From: Blastococcus sp.
GTDB taxonomy: Bacteria > Actinomycetota > Actinomycetes > Mycobacteriales > Geodermatophilaceae
NCBI GenBank assembly: GCA_025465355.1
Contig: JAODNN010000035.1
Coordinates: 1 to 33,822, forward strand
Length of the DNA stretch: 33,822 nucleotides
Direction of reading: 5' to 3'
Every line of letters begins with the position of its first letter. The first letter of the stretch is position 1. Of the stretch, positions 6,921-15,047 are shown piece after piece. A program made the position numbers and the translations under genes. The notes under the pieces are model-generated. The model saw only the letters and a list, made by a program, of their open reading frames with translations, had not been told where the DNA came from and searched no databases.

Positions 6921-7871
6921 TCACCCAATATTGCGCAGCGTCATCGAATGAGCCGATGGAGCTGTCCGCTGCGACTCCAGTCGCGTGCCGAGAAGGCACT
7001 GCTCGCGGTACGCGGCGAGGAGTGCCGACACGGTGGCTCCGCGGGTACCACCCGATCGCGTGGTGATGCCGAGTTCCCAGAGGGGAGCGTCGGTCAGCGT
7101 GGCCACCTCGATGTCGGGGAAGAATGCGCTGTCGACGACGGACGACGGGCCGTAGGCCAGGCCCTTGCCGTCGGCGACCAGGCGCAGCACGCTCAGCCAG
7201 TCGTTGATCTCCAGCCGGACGCGTCGATAGACGTTCTTCCCGCGGAACATCCGGTCGAACTGCTCGCGTGCCCACCACCCGCGCGGTAGGTCGATGACCG
7301 GTTCGTCGACCAGCTCGGCGACGTCGACCGATCGTGCCTCCGCCAGCCCGTGTCCGGGGGGACAGAAGAGAACCAGTGGTGCGCTGGTCAGCGGCTCGAC
7401 GCGGAGCGACGGCCGCGTCCGTCCCGCTCGCGGGGTGATGCCGAAATCCGCTCGACCGTCGATGACGAGGTCGAGGACCTGGCGCGCTCCGTCCTGTATC
7501 AGTTGGACGTCGACCTCGGGGTGGGCGTCCTGGATGCGCTGTACGGCGTGCGTGACATCGAGCGCGGGCGGGACGGCGACCGTCGCGATCCGCACGGTGC
7601 CGCGCAACACCCCGCTCGCTTCCGCGACGGCGGAACGGGCGCGATCAGCGCCCCGGACGGCGGCGCGTGCAGGCTCGAGCAGGGCCCAGCCCGCATCCGT
7701 CAGTTCGAGCCCTTCCTCGCGGCGGAAGAACAGATCCGCATTCAGTTCCCGGGCGAGCCCGAGAAGTGATGTCGAGAGGGTTGGCGTCGTCACGTCCGAG
7801 CGCTGCGCGGCGCGCGCGATCGAGCCTTCTTCGGCGACCGCCACGAAATGCCTGAGTTGCCTGAGTTCCAC
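6921..7871 (-). CDS. LysR-family transcriptional regulator, paralog
   Basis: This is a 316-residue LTTR beginning with GTG at 7871 (MELRQLRHFVAVAEEGSI). The HTH is in residues 1-60, then LELTDAGWALLEPARAAVRG and the substrate-binding domain from LRGTVRIATV. Shared landmarks with the regulator at 4471-5379 include VIDLPRGWWAREQFDRMF, a D-W in INDWLSVL, GKGLAYGPSSVVDS and WELGITTR, so the pair arose by duplication. The last 20 residues are a non-conserved tail. It is upstream of and codirectional with the PAS-EAL gene and may be its cotranscribed activator. No Shine-Dalgarno site precedes the start, and a palindrome spans it. Confidence 0.93.
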   Translation of the reverse strand: MELRQLRHFVAVAEEGSIARAAQRSDVTTPTLSTSLLGLARELNADLFFRREEGLELTDAGWALLEPARAAVRGADRARSAVAEASGVLRGTVRIATVAVPPALDVTHAVQRIQDAHPEVDVQLIQDGARQVLDLVIDGRADFGITPRAGRTRPSLRVEPLTSAPLVLFCPPGHGLAEARSVDVAELVDEPVIDLPRGWWAREQFDRMFRGKNVYRRVRLEINDWLSVLRLVADGKGLAYGPSSVVDSAFFPDIEVATLTDAPLWELGITTRSGGTRGATVSALLAAYREQCLLGTRLESQRTAPSAHSMTLRNIG

Positions 7872-7879
7872 ACGTGGAA
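7866..7879 (-). promoter_or_regulatory. Palindrome TTCCAC-N2-GTGGAA over the second LysR start
   Basis: The arms TTCCAC and GTGGAA are perfect complements around a 2-bp centre. The right arm, read on the minus strand, begins with the GTG start codon, exactly as in the paralog at 4464-4475. The left arm is outside the coding sequence, so its conservation is not explained by protein conservation. Confidence 0.4.
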
Positions 7880-7980
7880 AATCGGTTCCCGTGCGGCGGT
7901 GTTTGAGCCTCTCGTCTTGTTGGCGGTAATCGAGGCCATCGATGGACGAGCCGGCAGACAGTGACGGCGGCCCGGATGGC

Positions 7981-9150
7981 TCAGTTCTGGATCAGGATCC
8001 GGTGTCCGACCCGGCCCTGGCTCACGTAGTTCTCCAGCCGGCGGATCAGCGGTTCCGTGACCACCGTGCCCCGGCTGATGAGCAGGAGGCTGTCGATCGT
8101 GTAAATGTCGTCGAAGATGACCATGCCCGGTTCGAGGTCGGCCACGTCGGCCTCCTGGGTGGCCGGATGGCCCGGCACGGCATGGCAGCGCACCAGCGCG
8201 TCCAGCACGCGTGGGTCGTACGCACCGGCGTCGGCCCGCAGCACGGCCATGGTGTCCTGGACGGACGGGCGCTGCGCCATGCCGGCGTCGAAGTCGACGG
8301 CCACGCGGAGGATCCGGGCAGCCAGCGGGAGGTCCTCGCCGACCGTGGCCCCTACGGGGGCGCCCTTGCCGTCGTAGCGGGTGCGGAAGCACCGGATCGC
8401 TTCGGCGACGCCCTCCAGTCGGGGGATGCTCGCGACCAGCTCCTGGCTGATGACGGGCACGCGCTCGGCCATCTCCGTCTCCTCGGGGCTCAGCGGGCGC
8501 CCGGCGTCGAGCTTGGCCAGCACGTTGGCGGGAAGGGTGACCGAGCCGAGGTGAGCGAGCATCGCGGTCACCTCGAGCTCCCATGGCTCCTCGACGTGCA
8601 GCAGGTCGGCCAGCTCGGTGACGGTCCGGGTGATGCGCTCGGCGCGACCGAAGGCCGCGGGCTGGGCCAGCGACAGTGTCGTCGTCAGCGCTTCCACCGT
8701 GCGGCGCAGGGTTGTGGCGAGCAGCTCCTTCTCCGCCGTCATGAGCCGATGGAGCTCGACGGCGTTCGCGATCTCGTCCGTCAGGACGTCCGGCGGGCAG
8801 GGCTTCGTGAGGAAGCGGTAGATCTGTCCCTCGTTGACGGCCTGGATCGCAGACTGGGTGTCCGCCTGCCCGGTCAGCAGGATGCGCACCACGTTCGGGT
8901 ACCCGACGCGGACCCGGGACAGGAACGTGGCGCCGTCCATCTGCGGCATGCGCATGTCCGACACGACCACCGACACCGGTTGCATCGTCAGTAGCTCGAG
9001 CGCCTCAGCCCCTCCGGTGGCGGTGTGCACCGCGAACTTCCTGCGCAGCTGGCGGCGAAGGCCGTCGAGGATCGCCACCTCGTCATCCACGAGGAGGATG
9101 GGCGGCAGGGCGGCCGCCCGGCGGGGCTCGAAGAGGCTGGCGGTCGTCAT
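7981..9150 (-). CDS. Response regulator with degenerate HD-GYP domain
   Basis: ATG 9150 is preceded by GGGAGGAC; the protein has 389 residues. Residues 16-130 are a receiver domain with acidic pair Asp22-Asp23, phosphoacceptor Asp65 (VVVSDMRMPQMDG), Thr93 and Lys116 (FLTKP). Residues 150-320 align by pattern with HD-GYP phosphodiesterases, but the key residues are lost: LLHDIGK becomes MLAHLGS (Ala199-His200), the HHE-x-x-DGxGYP motif becomes FRTRYDGKGAPVG (Gly263-Ala264-Pro265). A C-terminal module (LEPGMVIFDDIYTIDSLLLISRG) is typical of RpfG-like regulators. It is probably a non-catalytic output or c-di-GMP-binding scaffold. It is divergent from the histidine kinase starting at 9468, its likely partner. 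Confidence 0.88.
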   Translation of the reverse strand: MTTASLFEPRRAAALPPILLVDDEVAILDGLRRQLRRKFAVHTATGGAEALELLTMQPVSVVVSDMRMPQMDGATFLSRVRVGYPNVVRILLTGQADTQSAIQAVNEGQIYRFLTKPCPPDVLTDEIANAVELHRLMTAEKELLATTLRRTVEALTTTLSLAQPAAFGRAERITRTVTELADLLHVEEPWELEVTAMLAHLGSVTLPANVLAKLDAGRPLSPEETEMAERVPVISQELVASIPRLEGVAEAIRCFRTRYDGKGAPVGATVGEDLPLAARILRVAVDFDAGMAQRPSVQDTMAVLRADAGAYDPRVLDALVRCHAVPGHPATQEADVADLEPGMVIFDDIYTIDSLLLISRGTVVTEPLIRRLENYVSQGRVGHRILIQN

Positions 9151-9467
9151 GGTGTCCTCCCGGGGTCGCGCGCGTGAACCGTGCGGCACGCTCTGTCGTT
9201 CTGAGCTTCGGCACCGCCCGTTGCGGACTCAAGCACTCGCATCATCGACTTTCCCGATGACCCCCAACAAGCTCATCGGAAGACGAGAACAACCCGTGAA
9301 GGCATCAGCGCGATCGGGCGGGGATGGCTCTTCCATTCGATGCGGCATTGCCATTTATCGGGCGACCCGATGGGGGCCAACAGGAACTCCTGATCAATTC
9401 GTGGGCGGCAGGTGACGACGTTTCCAGAGCCGAAACCGGCACCTGTTCGCCTTCGGAAGGAGTCCCA
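9151..9467. promoter_or_regulatory. Divergent intergenic region of the two-component pair
   Basis: This 317-bp gap separates the response regulator from the histidine kinase and must contain both promoters. An inverted repeat TCATCG-N7-CGATGA lies at 9242-9260. The kinase Shine-Dalgarno GGAAGGAG is at about 9455-9462. The frame upstream of the kinase GTG remains open to 9324 but shows no conserved protein pattern. No recognised riboswitch motif was seen. Confidence 0.35.
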
Positions 9468-10997
9468 GTGCTCGGGAAGCGTCACAACGTCGTCGATCAA
9501 TCTGCCAGCCTGCGGGACGGCAGCGCTGCATCCGCCCGCCCGAGAGAAGAGCGGCTTCTCGTCGGAGGCGCCGCGCTGGGGTGCGCCGCTGCGCTCGTCC
9601 TCGGCTGTGCGCCGGCCGGGACCGCGTGGCAGGCCGCCGGCCTCGTAGCCTTCGCCGCCGCCGGATTCCTCACCGGACAGGCCGCAACCTCGACCGGCAT
9701 CCGCCTACTGCGGCGGCGGCTGCAGGAGGCGCGCGAGCTCGTCGCGGCTCAGCGGGCGGAGATCGCCTGCTACGCGGAGCTGCTCGACCACAGCGATCTT
9801 GCGCTCATCGCCCTCTCCGCGGACGGGGTGATCACTGACTGGAGCCCGGCGGCCACGCGGCTCTACGGCTACGCCCGGGACGAGGTGGTGGGCCGGCCCC
9901 TCACGGTCATCACTCCCGACGCGGCCCTCGACATCCTGGAGGAGACCGCCGAGCTGGCCCCGCGCTCGTCCACGACGTTCGAGACCGTGCACCTGCGCAA
10001 GGACGAGACCCCGGTCCAGGTCTCGCTCACCCTCACTCGGACCACGGAGCGCCCCGCGCAGATGGTGGCCATCGCCCGCAACATCAGCGCTCAGAAGGCA
10101 TTCGACGCGGAGTCCCACCAGGAGTCGAAGCTGGAGTCGCTCGGCCGTCTGGCGGCCGGCCTGGCTCACGAGATCAACTCGCCGATCCAGTTCGTCGGCG
10201 ACAACGCCAGGTTCCTCGAGGAGGCCTACCAGGAATTGATCCGGGTGGTCGAGGTCTATCGGGCGCTGCTCGACACCTCGAGCCCCATCGGGTGGATGGA
10301 GCGCCAGGAGCGGGTCCGCGAGGCCGAGGCGGGCATCGATTTCGAGTATCTGCAGGAAGAGATCCCGAGTGCGGTCGAGCAGACCTTGGAGGGCATCGAG
10401 CGGGTCTCGACCATCGTCCGAGCGATGAAGACGTTCAGTCACCCCGGGCACCGGGAACAGGCTCCGGCCGACCTGAACGAGGCCCTCGCGGCGACGGTCA
10501 CGGTCACGCGTCACCAGATCAACGACGTGGCGGACCTGAACCTCGACCTCGCGCCGCTGCCACCCGTTCGCTGCAACATCGCCGATCTCAACCAGGTCTT
10601 CCTGAACCTGATCGTGAACGCCGCGGATGCCATCGAGGAGACCGGCCGGCGCGGGGTGATCACCGTGGCGACCGCGCTCGACGGCGACGACGTCGTCGTG
10701 CGGATCGGTGACACAGGCTGCGGCATCCCCGACGACGTGCGCTCGAAGATGTTCGACCCGTTCTTCACGACCAAGGACGTCGGCCGGGGGAGCGGCCAAG
10801 GTCTGCCCTTGGTGCGCGGTGTCGTCCAGGAGGGGCACGGTGGCAGCGTCAGCGTGGACTCGGTCGTCGGGCAGGGCACCACGTTCACCGTCCGCATCCC
10901 CATCGACGGGCTGCAGGACGCGGCGGTCGATGCGCACGCGGCCGATCGCGCGGGCGACGCCCGTGCAGAACAACTCGACAGGGTGGCCGCAGCCTGA
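9468..10997 (+). CDS. Membrane PAS sensor histidine kinase
   Basis: The start GTG 9468 is chosen because GGAAGGAG lies just upstream; the protein is 509 residues. Two hydrophobic segments at about 27-70 form a membrane hairpin, followed by a coiled linker and a PAS domain at about 100-215 (LLDHSDLALIALSADGVITDWSPAATRLYGY). The dimerisation domain has the H box LAAGLAHEINSPIQF with His234. A long helical insert (about 250-320) separates it from the ATPase domain with N box NLIVNAADAIEE, G1 DTGCGIPDD, F box FDPFFTTKDV and G2 GSGQGLPLV. All residues for kinase activity are present. The divergent response regulator is the natural partner; the diguanylate cyclase downstream is probably cotranscribed. 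Confidence 0.92.
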   Translation: MLGKRHNVVDQSASLRDGSAASARPREERLLVGGAALGCAAALVLGCAPAGTAWQAAGLVAFAAAGFLTGQAATSTGIRLLRRRLQEARELVAAQRAEIACYAELLDHSDLALIALSADGVITDWSPAATRLYGYARDEVVGRPLTVITPDAALDILEETAELAPRSSTTFETVHLRKDETPVQVSLTLTRTTERPAQMVAIARNISAQKAFDAESHQESKLESLGRLAAGLAHEINSPIQFVGDNARFLEEAYQELIRVVEVYRALLDTSSPIGWMERQERVREAEAGIDFEYLQEEIPSAVEQTLEGIERVSTIVRAMKTFSHPGHREQAPADLNEALAATVTVTRHQINDVADLNLDLAPLPPVRCNIADLNQVFLNLIVNAADAIEETGRRGVITVATALDGDDVVVRIGDTGCGIPDDVRSKMFDPFFTTKDVGRGSGQGLPLVRGVVQEGHGGSVSVDSVVGQGTTFTVRIPIDGLQDAAVDAHAADRAGDARAEQLDRVAAA

Positions 10998-11023
10998 CCG
11001 GCTGCACCGACGGTGGGGCGAAC

Positions 11024-12883
11024 ATGATCACGACACGCAGGCCACAGGCGGCCGGGACTGCGACCGTTCCCGCGGTGGCGCAGGCCACCCCGCCCGCGCG
11101 TCGTCGCGGGCTGGGGTGGCTCTGGTCCGGGCTGAGCCCGGATCAGCGCGTCGCGTGCCTCGCGGCCGCGCTGGCGCTGCTCGCCATCGCGTTGTTCTTC
11201 GGCACGGTGGTCCGGTTGCCCCGGCCCGACGTGCCACTCGATCTTCCGTGGGTCGTCTGGGCCGCGGCGTTCGCCGCCGGAGAGCTCCTGGCGGTGCACG
11301 TTCAGGTTCGGCGTGGCTCCCACACGTTCTCCATGACCGACGTCGTTGTCGTCGCCGCGCTGTGTCTGGCGCAGCCGGCCGCCTTCGTGACCGCGCAGGT
11401 GGCCGGGACGGGGCTCGTCCTGCTGTTCGACCGCCGACAGTCCACCCTCAAGGTCGCGTTCAACCTGGCGCAGTTCGGCGCCGCCTACTGCGTGGCGACG
11501 GCGATCTTCGCCGCCGTCACGCGGGAAGCGGCATGGTCGAGCCCGTGGACGTGGGTCGGGGCACTCCTGGCCCTCACGGCGACGACCCTCATTGCCAACG
11601 TGCTGGTCTTCGCCGCTATCCGCTTGTCCGACGGCGACGCGTCCCTCCGCGACCTTCGCCGGCTGATCGCCTCATCCCTTCCGTTCGCTCTCGGGACCGG
11701 GGCGGTAGGCCTTCTGGTGGTGCGAACCGCGGTGCTCGACCGGGTCGGCCTGGTGCTGCTCGTGGCGCCGACGGCGCTGATGATCGCCGCCTACCGTGCC
11801 TATACGCACGCCCGGCGCCAGGAGGACAACCTCCGCCTTCTGCACGAGGTGACGTCACTGCTCTATGACGGTGACAACGCGCATGACGGGCTGGCCAGCT
11901 TCGTAGCCGCCGTGCGGACCGCGTTCCGGGCGGGCTGCGCCGAACTGGTCCTGATCCAGGACGACTCCGACTGTGCGACCGTCAGCCGCAGCCGGGAGGG
12001 CCAGGAGACCGCGGCCCTCCTGCCGCTCGAGCCGGGCGAGGACGTCGCGGTCCTGCTCCGGTCGGCGATGGCCGGGGGGACCCTGACGACACGGACCGGC
12101 GGCGAGGGCGGTAGAGGAGCGCTCGACGATTTCGTGGCACAGCGCGGCCTGAAGGACGCGGTGATGTCCGTCCTGCGGACCGAGGAACGGGGGCACGGGC
12201 TGCTGCTGGTCGCCAACCGGCTGGGCGAGGTGTCGACCTTCACCGACAGCGACCAGAGATTGCTGGAGACCTTCGCCCGCCACGTGGCGACCTCGCTGGA
12301 GCGCGGCCGCCTACAGACCGACCTGCGTGCCGTCACGGACCTGCAGGAGAAGCTGCGCCACCAGGCGCTGCACGACGCGCTGACCGGGTTGCCCAACCGG
12401 ACCCTGTTCCTGGACCGGGCGGTCAACGCCGTGCGCCTCGCCGGCCGGACGCAGGCGTGGCCGGCGGTGTTCTATCTGGACCTGGACGGGTTCAAGCCGG
12501 TCAACGACACGTACGGGCACGAGGCCGGCGACGTCTTGCTGCAGGTGTTCGGCGAGCGGCTGCGCAGCTGCCTCCGGTCGGCCGACACGGCCGCGCGCCT
12601 CGGTGGCGACGAGTTCGCCGTGCTCGTCAACGGGCCCATCGACGCGGACGGTGTCGAGCGCGTCGTCGGGCGGATCAGGAACGCGCTGTCCCGTCCCATC
12701 GACCTCAGCGGCGGCCGCCAGGCCACCGTGGGCGCGAGCATCGGCATCTCCATCGCCGGCCCGGGAGTTGACGACGTCGAGACACTCCTGCGTCAGGCGG
12801 ACGCCGCGATGTACACGGCGAAGCGCGCCCGCGATGGCCGTTACGTCCTCTACGCGGAGGGGCTCGGCGAGACCGACTCCTGA
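11024..12883 (+). CDS. Membrane GAF-GGDEF diguanylate cyclase
   Basis: This 619-residue protein begins 26 bp after the kinase, with GGTGGGG before ATG 11024. About seven hydrophobic segments fill residues 40-265 (a MASE-like sensory region). A GAF-like domain spans about 290-430 (FTDSDQRLLETFARHVATSLE), and the GGDEF domain about 450-610. The active site is intact: RLGGDEF with Gly527-Gly528-Asp529-Glu530-Phe531, NDTYGHEAGD, and DGFKPVND. An inhibitory I-site RSAD (Arg518-Asp521) lies exactly five residues before GGDEF. It should make c-di-GMP from GTP with product inhibition, opposing the EAL enzyme at 5423-6847. Its position makes it a probable element of the same signalling circuit as the kinase. 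Confidence 0.94.
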   Translation: MITTRRPQAAGTATVPAVAQATPPARRRGLGWLWSGLSPDQRVACLAAALALLAIALFFGTVVRLPRPDVPLDLPWVVWAAAFAAGELLAVHVQVRRGSHTFSMTDVVVVAALCLAQPAAFVTAQVAGTGLVLLFDRRQSTLKVAFNLAQFGAAYCVATAIFAAVTREAAWSSPWTWVGALLALTATTLIANVLVFAAIRLSDGDASLRDLRRLIASSLPFALGTGAVGLLVVRTAVLDRVGLVLLVAPTALMIAAYRAYTHARRQEDNLRLLHEVTSLLYDGDNAHDGLASFVAAVRTAFRAGCAELVLIQDDSDCATVSRSREGQETAALLPLEPGEDVAVLLRSAMAGGTLTTRTGGEGGRGALDDFVAQRGLKDAVMSVLRTEERGHGLLLVANRLGEVSTFTDSDQRLLETFARHVATSLERGRLQTDLRAVTDLQEKLRHQALHDALTGLPNRTLFLDRAVNAVRLAGRTQAWPAVFYLDLDGFKPVNDTYGHEAGDVLLQVFGERLRSCLRSADTAARLGGDEFAVLVNGPIDADGVERVVGRIRNALSRPIDLSGGRQATVGASIGISIAGPGVDDVETLLRQADAAMYTAKRARDGRYVLYAEGLGETDS

Positions 12884-13110
12884 TCGCTGGCGGCAAGTGC
12901 CCCGATCTGCGCACACCCGAACCGACCGCGCATGTGACGTCGACCATTGTGCGTGCGATGACGGAAAGTGAACACGTGGCCATTTCATGCCGTTCCGGGT
13001 CACCCCTACGTGCGTAATCCATGCCGATGTACCCCATCGAGGACACGTGATGGATTCCGCCGACTCCCGTGCCGATCAGTGTCTTGTCGGATTGATGCAG
13101 TCGGAGTGCC

Positions 13111-13134
13111 CCCCTCGCCATTCCCGGTGAGGGG
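13111..13134 (+). promoter_or_regulatory. Hairpin in the leader of the secreted protease
   Basis: CCCCTCGCC pairs with GGTGAGGGG around a 6-nt loop, giving a 9-bp stem with one G-T pair. It ends 36 bp before the protease ATG and just upstream of the Shine-Dalgarno AAAGGAG. It may tune translation or be the tail terminator of the preceding gene. The rest of the 287-bp gap (12884-13170) shows no clear element. Confidence 0.35.
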
Positions 13135-13170
13135 TCGCGCACCACTGCCGCACCAGAAAGGAGCACAAAT

Positions 13171-14943
13171 ATGAGTGCTGACCGCAGAGGGCGTGGGCCC
13201 GCTCCCGCGTCCGTCCTCGACGCGACGGGGGGAGGTCTCTCGACCCGGGCGCGGGCGGCCGTGACGGTCGCCGCAACCGCCGCACTGGCGCTCGGCGTCG
13301 CCGGGCCGGCCGCCGCTCAGGCCGCCCAGCCGTCATCGACCGCCCCGGTATCGGTCGTCGTCCGCGAGGCCCCGGGTGCGGGCGCGCTGCCGGAGCACGT
13401 GGTCGCCCAGTTCGGCGGCAGCGTGGTGCGACGGCTGTCGATCATCCACGGCTTCAGCGCGAAGGTTCCCGCTGACCGCCTTGACGCACTGCGGGCGACC
13501 GCGGGCGTCACGTCGGTCACCGAGGACGCCCGGCTGACGCTGTCGGATGCCGACGTCGCCGGTCAGCTGTCCCAGCCGGGCTCCCTCTACACCCTGGCCA
13601 ACCAGGTGACCGGTGCCGCGAACCTGTGGCACGCGGGTGCGACGGGCAAGGGCGTGGACGTGGCCCTGGTGGACTCGGGTGTCGTGCCGGTCAACGGCCT
13701 GACCGCGCCCGGGAAGATCCTCTACGGCCCGGACCTCACGGAGGAAGCCGCTACTGCGGCGGAGAACCTGGACACCTACGGTCACGGGACCAACATGGCC
13801 GGGATCATCGCCGGGCGGGACGACGCGGCCGCGGTGAGCAGTGGCAACTCCTCCGACTTCCTCGGCATGGCGCCGGACGCCCGCATCGTCAGTATCAAGA
13901 TCGCTGATGCTCAGGGGCAGACGGATGTGTCGCAGGCGATCGCCGCGATCGACTGGGTGGTGGAGAACGGCCACAAGGACGGCCGGAACGTCCGGGTGCT
14001 CAACATGTCGTTCGGTACCGACGGCGTCCAGGGCTACCAGCTCGACCCGTTGGCGTACGCCGCCGAGCAGGCCTGGCACGCCGGGATCGTCGTCGTCGTG
14101 GCCGCCGGCAACAGCGGCAACACGAGCGGTCGGCTGAACAACCCGGCCACCGACCCGTACCTCATCGCGGTCGGCAGCGACAACGCGAACGGCACGGCCG
14201 GCACGAGCGACGACGCCATCTCCTCGTTCTCGAATGGCGGTGACGGGGTCCGCAACCCCGACGTGGTCGCCCCCGGTGACCACGTCGTGAGCCTGCGGGA
14301 CGCCGGTTCCTACTTGGACACCCAGTTCCCGGCCGCCCGCATCGGGGACCGGCTCTTCCGGGGCAGCGGCACCTCTCAGGCCGCCGCCGTGGTGTCGGGG
14401 TCGGCCGCGCTGCTCCTCTCTCAGCGGCCGGATCTGACTCCCGACCAGGTGAAGGCCCTGCTCACCGGTACGGCGAAGCCCGTGCCCGGGGCAGCCGCCA
14501 CCGTGCAGGGACACGGGCTGATCGACCTCGCGGCGGCGGCCACCGCTCCCACGCCCGTCGCCGTGCAGGACTTCCGGCGCTCCACCGGTCTCGGCTCGCT
14601 CGAGGCCGCCCGCGGGTCGGTCCACGCCAGGGTCGACGGCAGGGAGATCCGGGGCGAGATCGACGTCCACGGCCAGCGGTTCGATGCCGCTGCTGTCGCG
14701 GCCGGTATCCGGGACCGCACGAACTGGTCGGGCATCCGCTGGTCGGGCATCCGCTGGTCCGGGATCCGGTGGTCCGGCGTCGACTACTCGGGCATTCGCT
14801 GGTCGGGCGTCGACTACTCCGGGATCCGCTGGTCCGGCATTCGCTGGTCCGGCATTCGCTGGTCGAGCGTCGACTTCTCGGGGATCCGGTGGTCCGGGAT
14901 CCGGTGGTCGACGACGGCCTGGGAGAGCTCGACCTGGGCGTGA
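13171..14943 (+). CDS. Secreted S8 subtilisin-like protease with WSGIR repeat tail
   Basis: AAAGGAG precedes ATG 13171; the protein has 590 residues. A long basic n-region and hydrophobic core (about 26-48, ending GPAAAQAAQ) form a signal peptide with likely cleavage near residue 50. Residues 58-125 resemble the Inhibitor_I9 propeptide. The catalytic triad is Asp168 (VALVDSGV), His205 (YGHGTNMAGIIAG) and Ser402 (GSGTSQAAAVVSGSAALLL), with oxyanion Asn314 (AAGNSG). The catalytic domain ends near 455. A linker leads to residues 519-590, about 14 tandem pentapeptides of the type W/Y/F-S-G/S-I/V-R/D. The tail may bind the cell wall, a polymer or itself. No LPxTG or membrane anchor is present. Confidence 0.93.
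   Translation: MSADRRGRGPAPASVLDATGGGLSTRARAAVTVAATAALALGVAGPAAAQAAQPSSTAPVSVVVREAPGAGALPEHVVAQFGGSVVRRLSIIHGFSAKVPADRLDALRATAGVTSVTEDARLTLSDADVAGQLSQPGSLYTLANQVTGAANLWHAGATGKGVDVALVDSGVVPVNGLTAPGKILYGPDLTEEAATAAENLDTYGHGTNMAGIIAGRDDAAAVSSGNSSDFLGMAPDARIVSIKIADAQGQTDVSQAIAAIDWVVENGHKDGRNVRVLNMSFGTDGVQGYQLDPLAYAAEQAWHAGIVVVVAAGNSGNTSGRLNNPATDPYLIAVGSDNANGTAGTSDDAISSFSNGGDGVRNPDVVAPGDHVVSLRDAGSYLDTQFPAARIGDRLFRGSGTSQAAAVVSGSAALLLSQRPDLTPDQVKALLTGTAKPVPGAAATVQGHGLIDLAAAATAPTPVAVQDFRRSTGLGSLEAARGSVHARVDGREIRGEIDVHGQRFDAAAVAAGIRDRTNWSGIRWSGIRWSGIRWSGVDYSGIRWSGVDYSGIRWSGIRWSGIRWSSVDFSGIRWSGIRWSTTAWESSTWA
14725..14940 (+). repeat. Tandem 15-bp repeats encoding WSGIR pentapeptides
   Basis: About 14 in-frame 15-bp units, most reading TGGTCSGGSATYCGS, encode WSGIR, with three units ending in VD (two WSGVD, one WSSVD) and three beginning with Y or F instead of W. 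The DNA units differ at synonymous positions, so the protein pattern is under selection and is not just recent slippage. The last units drift (WSTTA, WESST, WA). Confidence 0.9.
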
Positions 14944-14973
14944 TCGCCTGGGGAGGGTGATCCGCTCCTCACC

Positions 14974-15016
14974 CCGCGGTCCCCGCAGCCGGCTCCATCG
15001 GCTGCGGGGACCGCGG
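14974..15016 (+). terminator. Strong hairpin terminator after the protease
   Basis: A perfect 18-bp G/C-rich stem (CCGCGGTCCCCGCAGCCG with its complement) closes a 7-nt loop 30 bp after the protease stop. There is no long T tract, which is common in actinobacteria. Confidence 0.8.
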
Positions 15017-15047
15017 TGTTCGTCCTGCCAGACGCCCGTGTGGAGGC

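Noticed and set aside
9705-10973. A 422-codon open frame on the minus strand
   Set aside because: It is fully antisense to the histidine kinase, which has all its catalytic boxes.
13036-13105. Riboswitch in the protease leader
   Set aside because: Only a weak 6-bp CCGACT/AGTCGG pairing was found, with no match to a known c-di-GMP or c-di-AMP aptamer core.
14725-14940. CRISPR array
   Set aside because: The 15-bp units are contiguous, in frame with the protease and have no spacers.
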